Both the position numbers and the translations under genes were made by a program. 64,000 nucleotides of DNA from contig HG799466.1 of the NCBI GenBank assembly GCA_000531095.1, positions 495,906 to 559,905 on the forward strand. Reading direction: 5' to 3'. Of the stretch, positions 16,959 to 25,397 are shown one piece after another. The stretch is from Gemmata massiliana (lineage in GTDB: Bacteria > Planctomycetota > Planctomycetia > Gemmatales > Gemmataceae). The first letter of the stretch is position 1. Each line of letters begins with the position of its first letter. The notes beneath the pieces are model-generated. The model had not been told where the DNA came from. It saw nothing but the letters and a program-made list of their open reading frames with translations, and searched no databases.

Positions 16959-17146
16959 TGGCTTCCCCTCTTAGCCGCGTTTTTCCACGCGAGATACGGC
17001 GTGTCCGTGTAATCACTCAGGGGTACGCCGCCCGGCAATACAACGTACCATCGCTTGGAATGCTCGCAGCGAATGCAAGTCGCTGTGGGGTGCGAAGTGA
17101 GAACTACGGAAATGTAGCCGTGCAATCGAACCGCGTTCGCACTCAT
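16955..17146 (-). CDS. Small phage protein with CxxC motif
   Basis: 63 residues: beta strands (VRLHGYISVVLTSHPTA), a CIRCEHSKRWYVVLPGG segment with one CxxC, and a helix at the end. It overlaps the TIGR02996 gene by four bases. Could be a half zinc-ribbon that dimerises. Not recognised. Confidence 0.5.
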   Translation of the reverse strand: MSANAVRLHGYISVVLTSHPTATCIRCEHSKRWYVVLPGGVPLSDYTDTPYLAWKNAAKRGSQ

Positions 17147-17162
17147 CCCCGCACCCCTTCGC

Positions 17163-18617
17163 TTACGCCCATCCGCCTTGCGGCTTGGTCAGCCTGTTGA
17201 ACGCACCTGTACTACTATCGACTTGGTCCTTCCACTGACCGCGAGGAAATCCCTCGAGCTCGGTCAAATACGCTGCGCGCCATGATCCGCCAGCAAGCAG
17301 CTTTATCAGCCCGGCCTTCGCTGCGCCCGCCATTGGTTCCGCACGAAGTTCTTTCGACCCAGCGCCCCCGACATTATCGGGGCTGGCTGGGTATCCGGAG
17401 AGCTTCGCGACGATGGCTCGCGAAGCCTGCCCATTCTTATCAAACACCGGCTTCTCGAACCACGTCCGCTTGAACCCAGCCCGGGTACTGTCGCCCCGGG
17501 CAGTTTGCAGAATGGTTTCGTTTCGCTCGGCGGGCGCCCAACGGCCACGAATCACATCGCCAATGAAGTACCTGACGTTCTCGCCGGTACCGTGCCTCCC
17601 CATGAGAACGCCCGATGTAAAACACGCGGAATCGTCGCGGCTTGCAGCTAAATCCCAATACCGCACCCACTCCGTTCCCGCGGGCACCGCATCAACATCA
17701 AGAAACCAATCTCGCTGGAAGAATGAACCGCCACGGGGCACTTCATCTTGTTGATAAAGGCTCTGGAAACCGACCCCTTGCACTCGCTCCTTATCCGCTA
17801 ACGCTTCGGCATCAAAGGCAGCGGGGCACAGTGGCGCACCTGGTTCGCGATTTAAAGGGTCAGCTTCACCGAGGGGCAAACCGAGCCTTTCGTGAACACG
17901 GTCTCGCTGCTCCTGCGTCTCGGCGATCGCGGGCAAGCGAACGAATCGCCATGCGTCTTTGTCTTCCGACTTGAGCACCCGCCCGATGAGGTCGCCCGCG
18001 TTCCATCGCGTGTGAATGAGGATGTACGCGCCGCCCTTTTGGATACGAGGAGTGACGTCGTCCATGTGCCACTCCCACACTTTCTCTTGAACTGTCGCAC
18101 TATCCGCCTGCTCGCGATTCTTAAACGGGTCGTCACAAATCCACAGATCCACGGGTTCGCCCGCAAGCCCGACACCAGCGCCGCGAGCGATGTAACTCGA
18201 ACCGTTTGGAAGGTTCCATGAGTCCACAGCACCGGTAGCCTCAATACCGAGGCGGTCCAATAATCGCCTGGTCCAACGGCTAATTTTGTTCGCGTAACGC
18301 TGGTTGTACGTGCCCACACCGACGCGCAATCCCGGTTCGCGGAGCATGCGCCACAACGGGTATCGAACGGTGGTGGACCACGTTTTGTAGTGCTGGGGAG
18401 GCCACGCAATCGCTAACTTGCGGCACGTGCCCAGTGTGACATCCGCAAGTTGACGGCGAATAAATTTGAGATGGTGGTGATCCCAGACAAGTTCGGGGCT
18501 AGCCTCTACGAGCCATTTCGTAAATGACGGAAACTCACTCGACAGAATCGAGACTGGCTGTGCTACCGGTTGCAGACGCTGTGTCTTGCGCTTCAGCACC
18601 TCGAACGGACTGGGCAC
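17163..18617 (-). CDS. terL: Terminase large subunit
   Basis: 484 residues from a GTG at 18617, chosen because AGGGG lies just upstream; a longer GTG start at 18674 is possible and a shorter one cannot be excluded. ATPase motifs: deviant Walker A AWPPQHYKT (about residue 71-79) and Walker B DLWICDD (157-163). The nuclease domain starts at YWDLAASRDDSACF. It packs DNA into the prohead by ATP hydrolysis and cuts the concatemer. The gene overlaps the end of the small-subunit gene by about 80 bases. Confidence 0.85.
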   Translation of the reverse strand: MPSPFEVLKRKTQRLQPVAQPVSILSSEFPSFTKWLVEASPELVWDHHHLKFIRRQLADVTLGTCRKLAIAWPPQHYKTWSTTVRYPLWRMLREPGLRVGVGTYNQRYANKISRWTRRLLDRLGIEATGAVDSWNLPNGSSYIARGAGVGLAGEPVDLWICDDPFKNREQADSATVQEKVWEWHMDDVTPRIQKGGAYILIHTRWNAGDLIGRVLKSEDKDAWRFVRLPAIAETQEQRDRVHERLGLPLGEADPLNREPGAPLCPAAFDAEALADKERVQGVGFQSLYQQDEVPRGGSFFQRDWFLDVDAVPAGTEWVRYWDLAASRDDSACFTSGVLMGRHGTGENVRYFIGDVIRGRWAPAERNETILQTARGDSTRAGFKRTWFEKPVFDKNGQASRAIVAKLSGYPASPDNVGGAGSKELRAEPMAGAAKAGLIKLLAGGSWRAAYLTELEGFPRGQWKDQVDSSTGAFNRLTKPQGGWA

Positions 18618-19020
18618 CTTTAGTCCCCTGTTGTGCCACGGCTGCGATCTGCTTCGCCAGCGCCCGGAGTTCACCCCGATTAGTAGCCCACCGCTGTGGG
18701 AACCGCCGCTCCAAAATCCACGCCAGCGCCTGCCACGCCTCGGTGCCAGCGGCTTGAATCACACTGAGGTAATCGGACTCGGCTTCCGCCATCGCCTTTT
18801 TAACTGCGTCGGAAAACCTGACTTCTTTGTCATAATCGGAATTCGGCTCTTTACCCTGATCGCGTCGCCTTGCTTCTCGCGAACCCGTCTTGAGCCAGTC
18901 GTAAAACGTGTCCTTGTGGATGCCGAGTGAGGCTGCGACGGTCTCGACGTACAGGCACCGTTTCACCAAGTCTGCAGCTTCGGTGATGATCTTGTCAGTG
19001 AGTTCGCGGGGACGAGCCAT
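18535..19020 (-). CDS. terS: Terminase small subunit
   Basis: 161 residues with an N-terminal helix-turn-helix (VETVAASLGIHKDTFYDWLK) followed by RFSDAVKKAMAEAESDYLSV, the oligomerisation helices typical of phage small terminases, and a disordered Ala/Thr/Ser tail. It recognises the packaging site and recruits the large subunit encoded immediately downstream. The packaging site is often inside or near this gene. Confidence 0.8.
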   Translation of the reverse strand: MARPRELTDKIITEAADLVKRCLYVETVAASLGIHKDTFYDWLKTGSREARRRDQGKEPNSDYDKEVRFSDAVKKAMAEAESDYLSVIQAAGTEAWQALAWILERRFPQRWATNRGELRALAKQIAAVAQQGTKGAQSVRGAEAQDTASATGSTASLDSVE

Positions 19021-19058
19021 GCTACCACCATCTCACCCGCCGGGGTAACTTGGCACCC

Positions 19059-19253
19059 TCACCCGTGCCCGTCCTGTGCGGTAATACTCATCACCCAGAA
19101 CGCGACTTGACACGGCCAGCCGTTGTCCACGCCAACTTGCGGCCAGCGCTCGCGTGCCCACAGGCGCACGATCTCGTCGTCGGCGTAGAGGTCGGTAGAC
19201 GCGAGGGTGTAGGCTCGGACCGCGGCAGCGTGAACGTGGGCGGGAATGGTCAT
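19059..19253 (-). CDS. Small phage protein
   Basis: 64 residues: HVHAAAVRAYTLASTDLYAD then a Trp-rich helix (LWARERWPQVGVDNGWP). Overlaps the upstream gene by four bases (ATGA). No family recognised. It is the last gene before the terminase pair. Confidence 0.55.
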   Translation of the reverse strand: MTIPAHVHAAAVRAYTLASTDLYADDEIVRLWARERWPQVGVDNGWPCQVAFWVMSITAQDGHG

Positions 19254-19489
19254 CGTATCCCTGCCTCCGCTTCCGATTGCAGGAAGTCATTCAAGTCCGC
19301 ACAGCACTCTAGCCACTCAAGGAACCGGTGCATCGTGCGGTGGTTGGATATCACCCACGTCGTTTGCGGAAGGCGCCAGAACGTCGCGTTGGTGTTCACG
19401 TTTTGGCGCGAGAAGCAGTTGTCCGGACCGCCGTAGGAATCGGCGACCGTGTATTCGATTATGGTGCCGTCGGGCAGAGTTCGTGTCAC
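19250..19489 (-). CDS. Small phage protein
   Basis: 79 residues with an N-terminal beta hairpin (TRTLPDGTIIEYTVADSYGG), a middle NVNTNATFWRLPQTTW and a helical end with two adjacent cysteines (LEWLECCADLNDFLQS). Four-base overlaps on both sides place it firmly in the operon. Unknown function. Confidence 0.6.
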   Translation of the reverse strand: MTRTLPDGTIIEYTVADSYGGPDNCFSRQNVNTNATFWRLPQTTWVISNHRTMHRFLEWLECCADLNDFLQSEAEAGIR

Positions 19490-20517
19490 GCTATCACCTC
19501 CCGTGCGACGTGCGCTCTGAGCACTTGGGCGACGGCGCGGGACAGGGCGGCGATGGCGAGGTCACGGGTGCGATAGTCGTAAGACATCGTCACCACATGA
19601 TTCCTGATGCATGCGCCTTCGAGTGCGTCGTACAACGAGGCGGGCATTTCGGGGGCATCAAGATCAGGACACCATCCCCACCAGCCACCGGATTCGTCCG
19701 GCTGGCAGTCCGTCAGTATCACCCCAGCCACCGGGAACGCCCGCACCCACGCCCGCACCCACGCCAGCGCCCGCGCGGTCGGGTGCCAGTCGCCCTGAGT
19801 GAGTCCGGTCCCCTCCCCCAATGTGCCGTGCCGTCGACACACTGCACACGAGCCTCCAATAGATGAGGTTCGGCCGGTTCCACCACACCCAAAGCAAACC
19901 TCTGATCTCCGCTCGAACACCTCCGCCAGCGCCGCGTACACCGTCGTGACGTGCCCGCGGACAAAGTCGACGCGGTGGCGCCAGTGTTCGCCGGTGTTGA
20001 GCACCTGCGACGGAAGTGGTGGTAGCAATAGACCACCGACATCGCCCGTGCCGCCGCATGTGAGGCAGAGACTGGAGGTGTGCGACTTCCAATCCTCGCA
20101 GCGCCCTTCACCACCACACGCCTCGCACACCCCGGTTCGCCGCCACTCGTGCTCATGGGCGGCGAGCAGTTCGCGTTCACGCTTGCGGAGAGCCTGCCGC
20201 CGGTCCAAATGGGCTTTGTGACGTAGCCACGCTTCGGGATAAGCGGCAGATGAAAGCACGTCACGATTACCATTGCGCTCGAGGTGGCTCATCTTGGCGA
20301 GCCGCTCGGTCATCACCTGCGTGTGGAAGAACTGGAGCGTGCATTCCTCTTGCTGCAACTCTTCCTGCACGCGACAAAATTCCAACCTCGCCCGTGCCCC
20401 CTCGTCGCCCTCGTCGGCGAGTTCCTGGAGCCGGTCCTTGTACTGCTCGCGCGGCGTGTCCTCGTCCGGGTGCGCGGCGATTGCGGCGGACAGCGCCGCG
20501 AGTGTGGGGTCGGTCAC
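19486..20517 (-). CDS. TIGR02996-domain protein with DnaJ-like zinc fingers
   Basis: 343 residues. N-terminal TIGR02996 domain (AAHPDEDTPREQYKDRLQEL, RLEFCRVQEEL), then a charged coil, then CEACGGEGRCEDW...CLTCGGTG and later CFGCGGTGR...CAVCRRHG, two pairs of CxxCxG-type knuckles like the DnaJ cysteine-rich region. The C-terminal part is Trp- and Arg-rich. Proteins of this layout are common in Gemmata genomes; the role is unknown. It overlaps both neighbours by four bases. Confidence 0.7.
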   Translation of the reverse strand: MTDPTLAALSAAIAAHPDEDTPREQYKDRLQELADEGDEGARARLEFCRVQEELQQEECTLQFFHTQVMTERLAKMSHLERNGNRDVLSSAAYPEAWLRHKAHLDRRQALRKRERELLAAHEHEWRRTGVCEACGGEGRCEDWKSHTSSLCLTCGGTGDVGGLLLPPLPSQVLNTGEHWRHRVDFVRGHVTTVYAALAEVFERRSEVCFGCGGTGRTSSIGGSCAVCRRHGTLGEGTGLTQGDWHPTARALAWVRAWVRAFPVAGVILTDCQPDESGGWWGWCPDLDAPEMPASLYDALEGACIRNHVVTMSYDYRTRDLAIAALSRAVAQVLRAHVAREVIA

Positions 20518-20750
20518 CGGGAACCCTCCACGGGTTGCAGCGCGAGTAGCATGCGCCTAACCTCGGCGCGAAAGTCTTGAGCCTGACCAAGATCGCCACG
20601 TTTTTGAACAAACGGAACTAGCACTTCAGCGAAAGGTCGATGAACCTCATCCAATGTGCCGGTAAACTCGTGACCGAAACTGCGTCCCGGCGTAAGCACC
20701 CGAATCGTCACGAGATTGGTCATCGGGTCCAGCCTAGCCTGAATGTCCAT
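20514..20750 (-). CDS. Small phage protein
   Basis: 78 residues from the ATG at 20750, chosen because GGGAGG lies eight bases upstream; the longer frame looks noncoding. MDIQARLDPMTNLVTIRVLT, then an acidic helix and a basic end. Four-base overlap with the downstream TIGR02996 gene. The 137 bases before it (20751-20887) hold no confident gene; a short frame ending at 20764 is possible. Confidence 0.55.
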   Translation of the reverse strand: MDIQARLDPMTNLVTIRVLTPGRSFGHEFTGTLDEVHRPFAEVLVPFVQKRGDLGQAQDFRAEVRRMLLALQPVEGSR

Positions 20751-20887
20751 CCTACTTGCCTCCCTATCGCACAGTTTCGCCACCATTACGTGAACGCCGC
20801 CCCAAACGCCCCGACGTAGTCTCAATCTGTCCGCGCGCCACCAGCACGCAGCGGAGGGCGTTAGCGGGCAACGCGCGGATGCGCCGG

Positions 20888-21253
20888 TTATGCTGCCTGT
20901 ATCTGGATGCGGACGCCCACAGGTCCACCGGGCTTTTGGTCGTAGGTCCACACAACCCCACCACGCGGCGAATCGTCCCGCAGAAGCCACTTAGCCACTT
21001 GGTCCCGACACGCCTTGAACGCGCCCGCGAGATTATCATCGTCCATCGTGCGCCCGCCCATCCGCGTGAAATGCACGGTGAGCTTTTCGTCCGTCACGCA
21101 AACGGATTCGGCGGTCTCTTGCGGGAGCGATGCGAGGGCGAACCAGACCGCGAGTTTCTCGTCGCGCTGCCGCTTGGCGCGCTTCGCCCAGTGCTCGCGG
21201 AGATTCAGTGTGGACCGCACGCACAGCCCGGGCACGGTGACGTCTACGGTCAT
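20888..21253 (-). CDS. RusA-like Holliday junction resolvase family protein
   Basis: 121 residues from the ATG at 21253, one base after the upstream stop (TGAGATG). RTMDDDNLAGAFKACRDQVA carries the acidic cluster plus asparagine seen in RusA-type resolvases, and the end (GVVWTYDQKPGGPVGVRIQI) also fits this family. RusA-type enzymes cut four-way junctions produced by phage recombination and replication before packaging. Consistent with the nearby ERF annealing protein and helicase. Confidence 0.6.
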   Translation of the reverse strand: MTVDVTVPGLCVRSTLNLREHWAKRAKRQRDEKLAVWFALASLPQETAESVCVTDEKLTVHFTRMGGRTMDDDNLAGAFKACRDQVAKWLLRDDSPRGGVVWTYDQKPGGPVGVRIQIQAA

Positions 21254-21254
21254 C

Positions 21255-21719
21255 TCACTCCTCAGTCGCAAGAGGCTTCAGGTCGTCCCACGTTATCGGG
21301 CGGAGCGGCGCAGCATCGCACTTCGGTTCGTAGCACGTGGTGCTGTTGCGATTTCCATCGGGGTTAGCCCCAACCATCGTTTGGCACTTATCGCAAATCC
21401 ACCAGCCGAACCCAATCTCCGGGGTGAACAACAAGTCAATCGCGTAGCGGAAGAACTTGCGGTACACGTCCTCGCGGTCGCACTTCGTAGCCTCGGACCT
21501 CTCCAGTGCGATACCAACCTTTGCCAGCGTTCGCGCGCCACTGCCGCGAATGTCAGCCCAGTACGGGTGCGATGGGTTGGACATCGCCTGAATCTTCAGT
21601 TCCGAGTGTGCGCCGAGCAGCGCCATGTGCATCCGCTGCACCTCTTGCAGCAGTTGCTCGCGAGTGAGATTGTCCCACGGGGTTTCGCCCCATTTGAGTC
21701 GCCGTAGTTCGTCGCTCAT
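21255..21719 (-). CDS. Phage protein with CDKC zinc motif
   Basis: 154 residues from the ATG at 21719 (TGAGATG junction with the upstream gene). The N-terminal half is helical (LTREQLLQEVQRMHMALLGA); the C-terminal half has WWICDKCQTM and a second Cys pair about 20 residues on (CYEPKCDAAP), likely one zinc ribbon. Function unknown. Confidence 0.55.
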   Translation of the reverse strand: MSDELRRLKWGETPWDNLTREQLLQEVQRMHMALLGAHSELKIQAMSNPSHPYWADIRGSGARTLAKVGIALERSEATKCDREDVYRKFFRYAIDLLFTPEIGFGWWICDKCQTMVGANPDGNRNSTTCYEPKCDAAPLRPITWDDLKPLATEE

Positions 21720-21720
21720 C

Positions 21721-22458
21721 TCACTCGCCCTCCGTCTTCGGCTCGGTCGCCGCGAGCAGTTTGCGAAACTCAACTGACTGCTCTGGGGTGAGTGCGGCGA
21801 CTTGTTCGGTATCGGCGAGCAGTTCGTCGACGCGCCGGCAGTCGCCTAGTGTGATTCGCGGCTCCTGTGCGGAATAGTCGACCCGCGTTGAGTCTTGCCA
21901 CCCTACCGTGAACTTCGGGGCAATCGCAGCGAACGGCTTCAGCCCCTCCCGCAACCGGTCCCGCTCCGCCCGCTGCTGCTCGAGCTGACCGCGGAGGGAT
22001 GCGACCTCGGCGCGCAGTTGCTCACGTTCTGATGTGCGGAACAACAGCTGCTGGTACTGCGCGCACCCGTCGAAGAACTCGCCCTTGGTGCAGCCGGGCT
22101 TTTCGTCGCGGTGGTGGCACAAAGCTTGGAACTCGTCGGGGGTGAATTCACCCCGCTTCAACCGCTCGTTCTCGGTACGCAACTGATCCCGCTCACCGAT
22201 GAGCACATCCAGTCGCCCACCTATCCGGCACCCCTCCGCCTTGTGCGGCGACTCCGGGTCTGTAGGCACGCCGGCGGCATCGAGACGGCTGTGGACGTAG
22301 TCCTTGAACGCTTGAAGCTTTTCGTTCGCGAGGATTAGCGTTATCACGTGGTCTGCCAAATCCTCGCGGATATCGGCGCCCAGATAGCCACTCTCCCTGT
22401 CGTCGCGCACGGCTTCTTTGGCTTGAGCCACGACGTCCTTCATCTTCCGAATGTTCAT
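21721..22458 (-). CDS. Coiled-coil phage protein
   Basis: 245 residues from the ATG at 22458, which overlaps the previous stop (TGATG) and has GGAGG upstream. Helical, with coiled-coil segments around residues 85-110 and 145-185 (REQLRAEVASLRGQLEQQRA). Three cysteines between the coils. Not recognised; could be a scaffold or adaptor for replication proteins, but only by position. Confidence 0.55.
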   Translation of the reverse strand: MNIRKMKDVVAQAKEAVRDDRESGYLGADIREDLADHVITLILANEKLQAFKDYVHSRLDAAGVPTDPESPHKAEGCRIGGRLDVLIGERDQLRTENERLKRGEFTPDEFQALCHHRDEKPGCTKGEFFDGCAQYQQLLFRTSEREQLRAEVASLRGQLEQQRAERDRLREGLKPFAAIAPKFTVGWQDSTRVDYSAQEPRITLGDCRRVDELLADTEQVAALTPEQSVEFRKLLAATEPKTEGE

Positions 22459-23432
22459 CACGCCACCTCCTGTGTCGCCGATGCCCACGCGGGCAGACCG
22501 GCTTGGTTTCTGCCCAAACTCACTGCCGCCCGTGAAAGCTCTGAGACCGCTTCGTGACTCGTGTCGAAAGCCACAGAGTCATTCAGGTTCCCGTGCGGGT
22601 CTTTAATGATGTCTCGCATGAGGTAAAAGACCTCGGTTGGAATGGTGTACCGCACGGGAATCACACCGGGTCGATCTGGCATAGGCGACCAGTACCACTG
22701 GTACGGTGCGTTCTCGTATCGTCCCGGGGTGCGGTCATCGAACTCGACATGCGTTATCGGGTGCATGGCAAACAGCTCTTCCGTGATCGCGCCAAAAATA
22801 ATGCCGGTCGAGTCGCACCGTCTGCACTCCACAACACCCGTTTCCCAGTCCGGCGAGCCTTCTTCGCAATCGAGGCACGCGATGCCGTCACCAACAAACG
22901 CCTCGTGCGGGAGTGAAACACCGCTCACGAAACCACGGGTGATTTCGATGTTCGCGAAGTTGCGACCGGCACCACCTGGGAGCACGAAATACGGAATGGC
23001 GTTGTTGGCCGACCAGTGAGACACCTTGCCGCCCGGAATGGCGTCCTTGAACCACTCGCGACTGTGTTTCCCGAGCAACTCAATCTCACGGGTGAGTAGC
23101 GATATCTCATCCGCGCTCACGGGTTGGATTTGGTCACCCATCGGGGCGTTGTCGCAGCACGGGTCGCAGCGGCTAGACGAGAGCGACCAGCCGCTGCCCT
23201 CGTGCTCTCCTAACGCGCGCCACAGCGCTCCGCAGACGGTGCACTTGTGGGTTGCTAAGCCCGCAACCATTTGCCGCGTGAGACCACGTTTCGCGAGATC
23301 GCACTGAAGGCGAATGAACTCCGCCCGCTCCGGCTCCCCGTGCTCGTCGAGCCAGTCGGCAAACACGAGTCTGTGCGAGTCTTCATCCGGCTCGGCACAG
23401 ATTCGCGCGATGAAATCCTCACGCTCGCTCAT
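22458..23432 (-). CDS. TIGR02996 repeat-companion domain protein with zinc knuckles
   Basis: 324 residues. N-terminus CAEPDEDSHRLVFADWLDEH, ERAEFIRLQCDLAKRG is a near-consensus TIGR02996 domain. Further on are CTVCGALW...CDPCCDN and CLDCEEGS...CRRCDSTG, two four-cysteine sites. The C-terminal region is beta-rich with many prolines. It has the layout of host paralogues, so capture from the host or spread through phages are both plausible. Coupled by four-base overlap to the next gene. Confidence 0.75.
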   Translation of the reverse strand: MSEREDFIARICAEPDEDSHRLVFADWLDEHGEPERAEFIRLQCDLAKRGLTRQMVAGLATHKCTVCGALWRALGEHEGSGWSLSSSRCDPCCDNAPMGDQIQPVSADEISLLTREIELLGKHSREWFKDAIPGGKVSHWSANNAIPYFVLPGGAGRNFANIEITRGFVSGVSLPHEAFVGDGIACLDCEEGSPDWETGVVECRRCDSTGIIFGAITEELFAMHPITHVEFDDRTPGRYENAPYQWYWSPMPDRPGVIPVRYTIPTEVFYLMRDIIKDPHGNLNDSVAFDTSHEAVSELSRAAVSLGRNQAGLPAWASATQEVA

Positions 23433-23716
23433 TGCGCACCCACTTTTCGGTTCGATAGCCGCCTGAGTTTCTTCAGCGTGCGCCCGTCGTTCAGCAGCAC
23501 CAATTGCGGCTGGGACATCTTGGCGACGTGGTCGATGTGGACCGCCATACAGTGCTCAGGACACCGCGTCTGCTCGCCGCGCGCCTCTTCCTCCGTGTAC
23601 CGCCCGGCGTGGAGTAGGCTCGATGTGTAGCCGGCGGACGCGGTGCGGTACCACTTGAACCAGTCGCCTTTCGACCACTTCAGGCTGAGAATAAGCCAGT
23701 CGCGATTCGCGCTCAT
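23429..23716 (-). CDS. Small phage protein, HxxH/Cys containing
   Basis: 95 residues from the ATG at 23716 (ATGA overlap). MSANRDWLILSLKWSKGDWF, then TRCPEHCMAVHIDHVAKM, which could bind a metal through two Cys and two or three His, then a basic end RTLKKLRRLSNRK. No known family. Confidence 0.55.
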   Translation of the reverse strand: MSANRDWLILSLKWSKGDWFKWYRTASAGYTSSLLHAGRYTEEEARGEQTRCPEHCMAVHIDHVAKMSQPQLVLLNDGRTLKKLRRLSNRKVGAQ

Positions 23717-23982
23717 GCTGCACCCGCTTTCACTTTCTTGGCGACGAACAGACGTTGCCGACCGTACACGCGACTGGTCGCCAACCCCATACGCTCCAGT
23801 GCCGCGAGGCGGTTGTTCATCGCGGTCGGCTTGACGCCCATATCGCGAGCCAGTGCCGCACCCGACTGTTCGCCGCCCAACTGCCGTAGCCGAACCAGGG
23901 TCGCATAATACTCGCCGGTGAGCTCGCGCCGACCGGTGCCCCGGCAACATTCACATTGCACCCGCACTACGTCCTTGCTCAT
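23713..23982 (-). CDS. Winged-helix (MarR-like) regulator, short
   Basis: 89 residues from the ATG at 23982 with GGAGG four bases upstream and an ATGA overlap. N-terminal CECCRGTG knuckle, then LVRLRQLGGEQSGAALARDM, KPTAMNNRLAALERMGLATS and a wing VYGRQRLFVAKK: a MarR/IclR-like winged helix. It likely binds DNA; target not visible. Confidence 0.65.
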   Translation of the reverse strand: MSKDVVRVQCECCRGTGRRELTGEYYATLVRLRQLGGEQSGAALARDMGVKPTAMNNRLAALERMGLATSRVYGRQRLFVAKKVKAGAA

Positions 23983-24641
23983 GCTGCCTCCTGCGAGACC
24001 TGTAGATACTTCATCAATCGTCCGCACACCTCGCACCGAGGCGGCCACTCACCGCCACTGTGAACCGGGCAATCCTCGCTGGGCTCCAGTCCGCTGACCG
24101 AGCAGCAGCAGGTGCGTGGGCGCTGGCACGTATGCGGCGCGGGTGGCACTGGTCGCTTGCGGGGCAAGAACCGCGACTTGATGTAGTGGGTAAATGACCG
24201 ATCCGCCCGTTGGTGCAACTGCTCGGTTCGGCACTCAGCCCACTCTTTGTTCTGACCGTATCGCCCGGCTTTGATAAGCACTTCAGCAACCGAGTACGTT
24301 CGCTCTTTCTCCCATGACCGCCACCGCCGCCGAAGCAATACAGCCTCTTTCTCGCGGTCGTGCTCCTGGAGCCAATCGGCGAGCGCACCAGCGCCAGCCA
24401 AGTCTTTCAAAACGCCCCTGGCGAGTGGGTCTAATTCAGTCGGAACAAACGGCTCGGCAATGCATGAATCGAACATGGATTTCACCCCCATGAACCGAAC
24501 CGCAGCCAGAACGCTCGGGAACGTCACCACGTGCGATTCGGCGTCATCCCATCCACCGTTCCACCCCCAACCCTTGAGCGGCATATCGTGGCACGCGAAC
24601 CGCATCCCGTTCGGCGCGCTAATGCAATACAGTTGGCTCAT
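23979..24641 (-). CDS. Phage protein with vestigial TIGR02996 motif and Cys-rich end
   Basis: 220 residues from the ATG at 24641 with GGAGG upstream. ALADWLQEHDREKEAVLLRR around residues 90-110 resembles the core of the TIGR02996 domain although it is not N-terminal. The C-terminal 60 residues carry CQRPRTCCCSVSG, CPVH and CEVCGRL, a dense cysteine cluster. It is the first gene after the 363-bp noncoding stretch. Confidence 0.55.
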   Translation of the reverse strand: MSQLYCISAPNGMRFACHDMPLKGWGWNGGWDDAESHVVTFPSVLAAVRFMGVKSMFDSCIAEPFVPTELDPLARGVLKDLAGAGALADWLQEHDREKEAVLLRRRWRSWEKERTYSVAEVLIKAGRYGQNKEWAECRTEQLHQRADRSFTHYIKSRFLPRKRPVPPAPHTCQRPRTCCCSVSGLEPSEDCPVHSGGEWPPRCEVCGRLMKYLQVSQEAA

Positions 24642-25004
24642 GCCGCCTCCGTGTGTGTGCCCGCGACCCGTGATTGGATGCGAGTCAAAGACCATACTGC
24701 CCGACCGGAGAGGTGGGAGCGCACCGACCCCTTGCGGAGTCGGTGGGGTTGCTGCCGTCCCGTGTCGGAGGTCGCTTCCCGTCCCCGGTTCTTGGTTCGC
24801 ACGTCCGGGGCTTTCACCCTGCGCGCCGAACAGTAGGCGAATCGCTGGCAGGGTGTCGGACGCACACCAGCGCTGTTCGGTTCGGTCACCCGCACCCGGG
24901 TCACCTTTGCTCCTGGCTCATCACCTTCGCGTTCGCGGAGCAGCGAACCTCCCCGTTGCCGCAGCCCGCCGGGGAAACGCGGTCGTTGCCAATCGGAGGC
25001 TGTG
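24642..25004. other. 363-bp stretch without a convincing gene, several hairpins
   Basis: Frames here are antisense-like. It holds CCCCGG (24783-24788) with CCGGGG (24805-24810), an 8-bp stem CACCCTGC (24815-24822) with GCAGGGTG (24848-24855), and GTTCGC (24931-24936) with GCGAAC (24943-24948). It is the longest gap in an otherwise tightly overlapped leftward operon. Candidate structured RNA, promoter or replication/packaging site. Confidence 0.4.
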
Positions 25005-25397
25005 TCACGCGACCCCGTAAAGCCGCAACCCGCCCTCCTCGTCCAACAGGTCTTCAACGGCTTCCCGGTTCACCGGGTCATCAAGCCACTGGCGCAAAGG
25101 AGCGGGGAGCAGTTCCATCGGCACTCGAAGCGCGCCCTCTGCAACGACCGGGCGGATTCCCAGCCGACGAATCGCGGCGAGCGCCCGCACCGCCCACCGT
25201 CTCCGCTCAACCCGCGCGGGCAGCAGTGACAGCACACTGTCAATTGCCTCGCCCAGCGGCGTTGGGTCGTTCGCCTCGTGCCACCGGGCGACGGACAGGG
25301 CAGCGGTGGCGAGCTCTCGCAAGTCCGGCTCACACGACGGGCACATGCAATCCGGGTGCGTGGCCGCAACGCATACAGGGGCGAGTTTGTTCCTCAC
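25005..25397 (-). CDS. Phage protein, GTG start
   Basis: 130 residues from the GTG at 25397, which overlaps the upstream stop (GTGA). VRNKLAPVCVAATHPDCMCP, a CxCxxC cluster, is followed by helices and the end AVEDLLDEEGGLRLYGVA. Not recognised. It is the last gene before the noncoding stretch. Confidence 0.5.
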   Translation of the reverse strand: MRNKLAPVCVAATHPDCMCPSCEPDLRELATAALSVARWHEANDPTPLGEAIDSVLSLLPARVERRRWAVRALAAIRRLGIRPVVAEGALRVPMELLPAPLRQWLDDPVNREAVEDLLDEEGGLRLYGVA

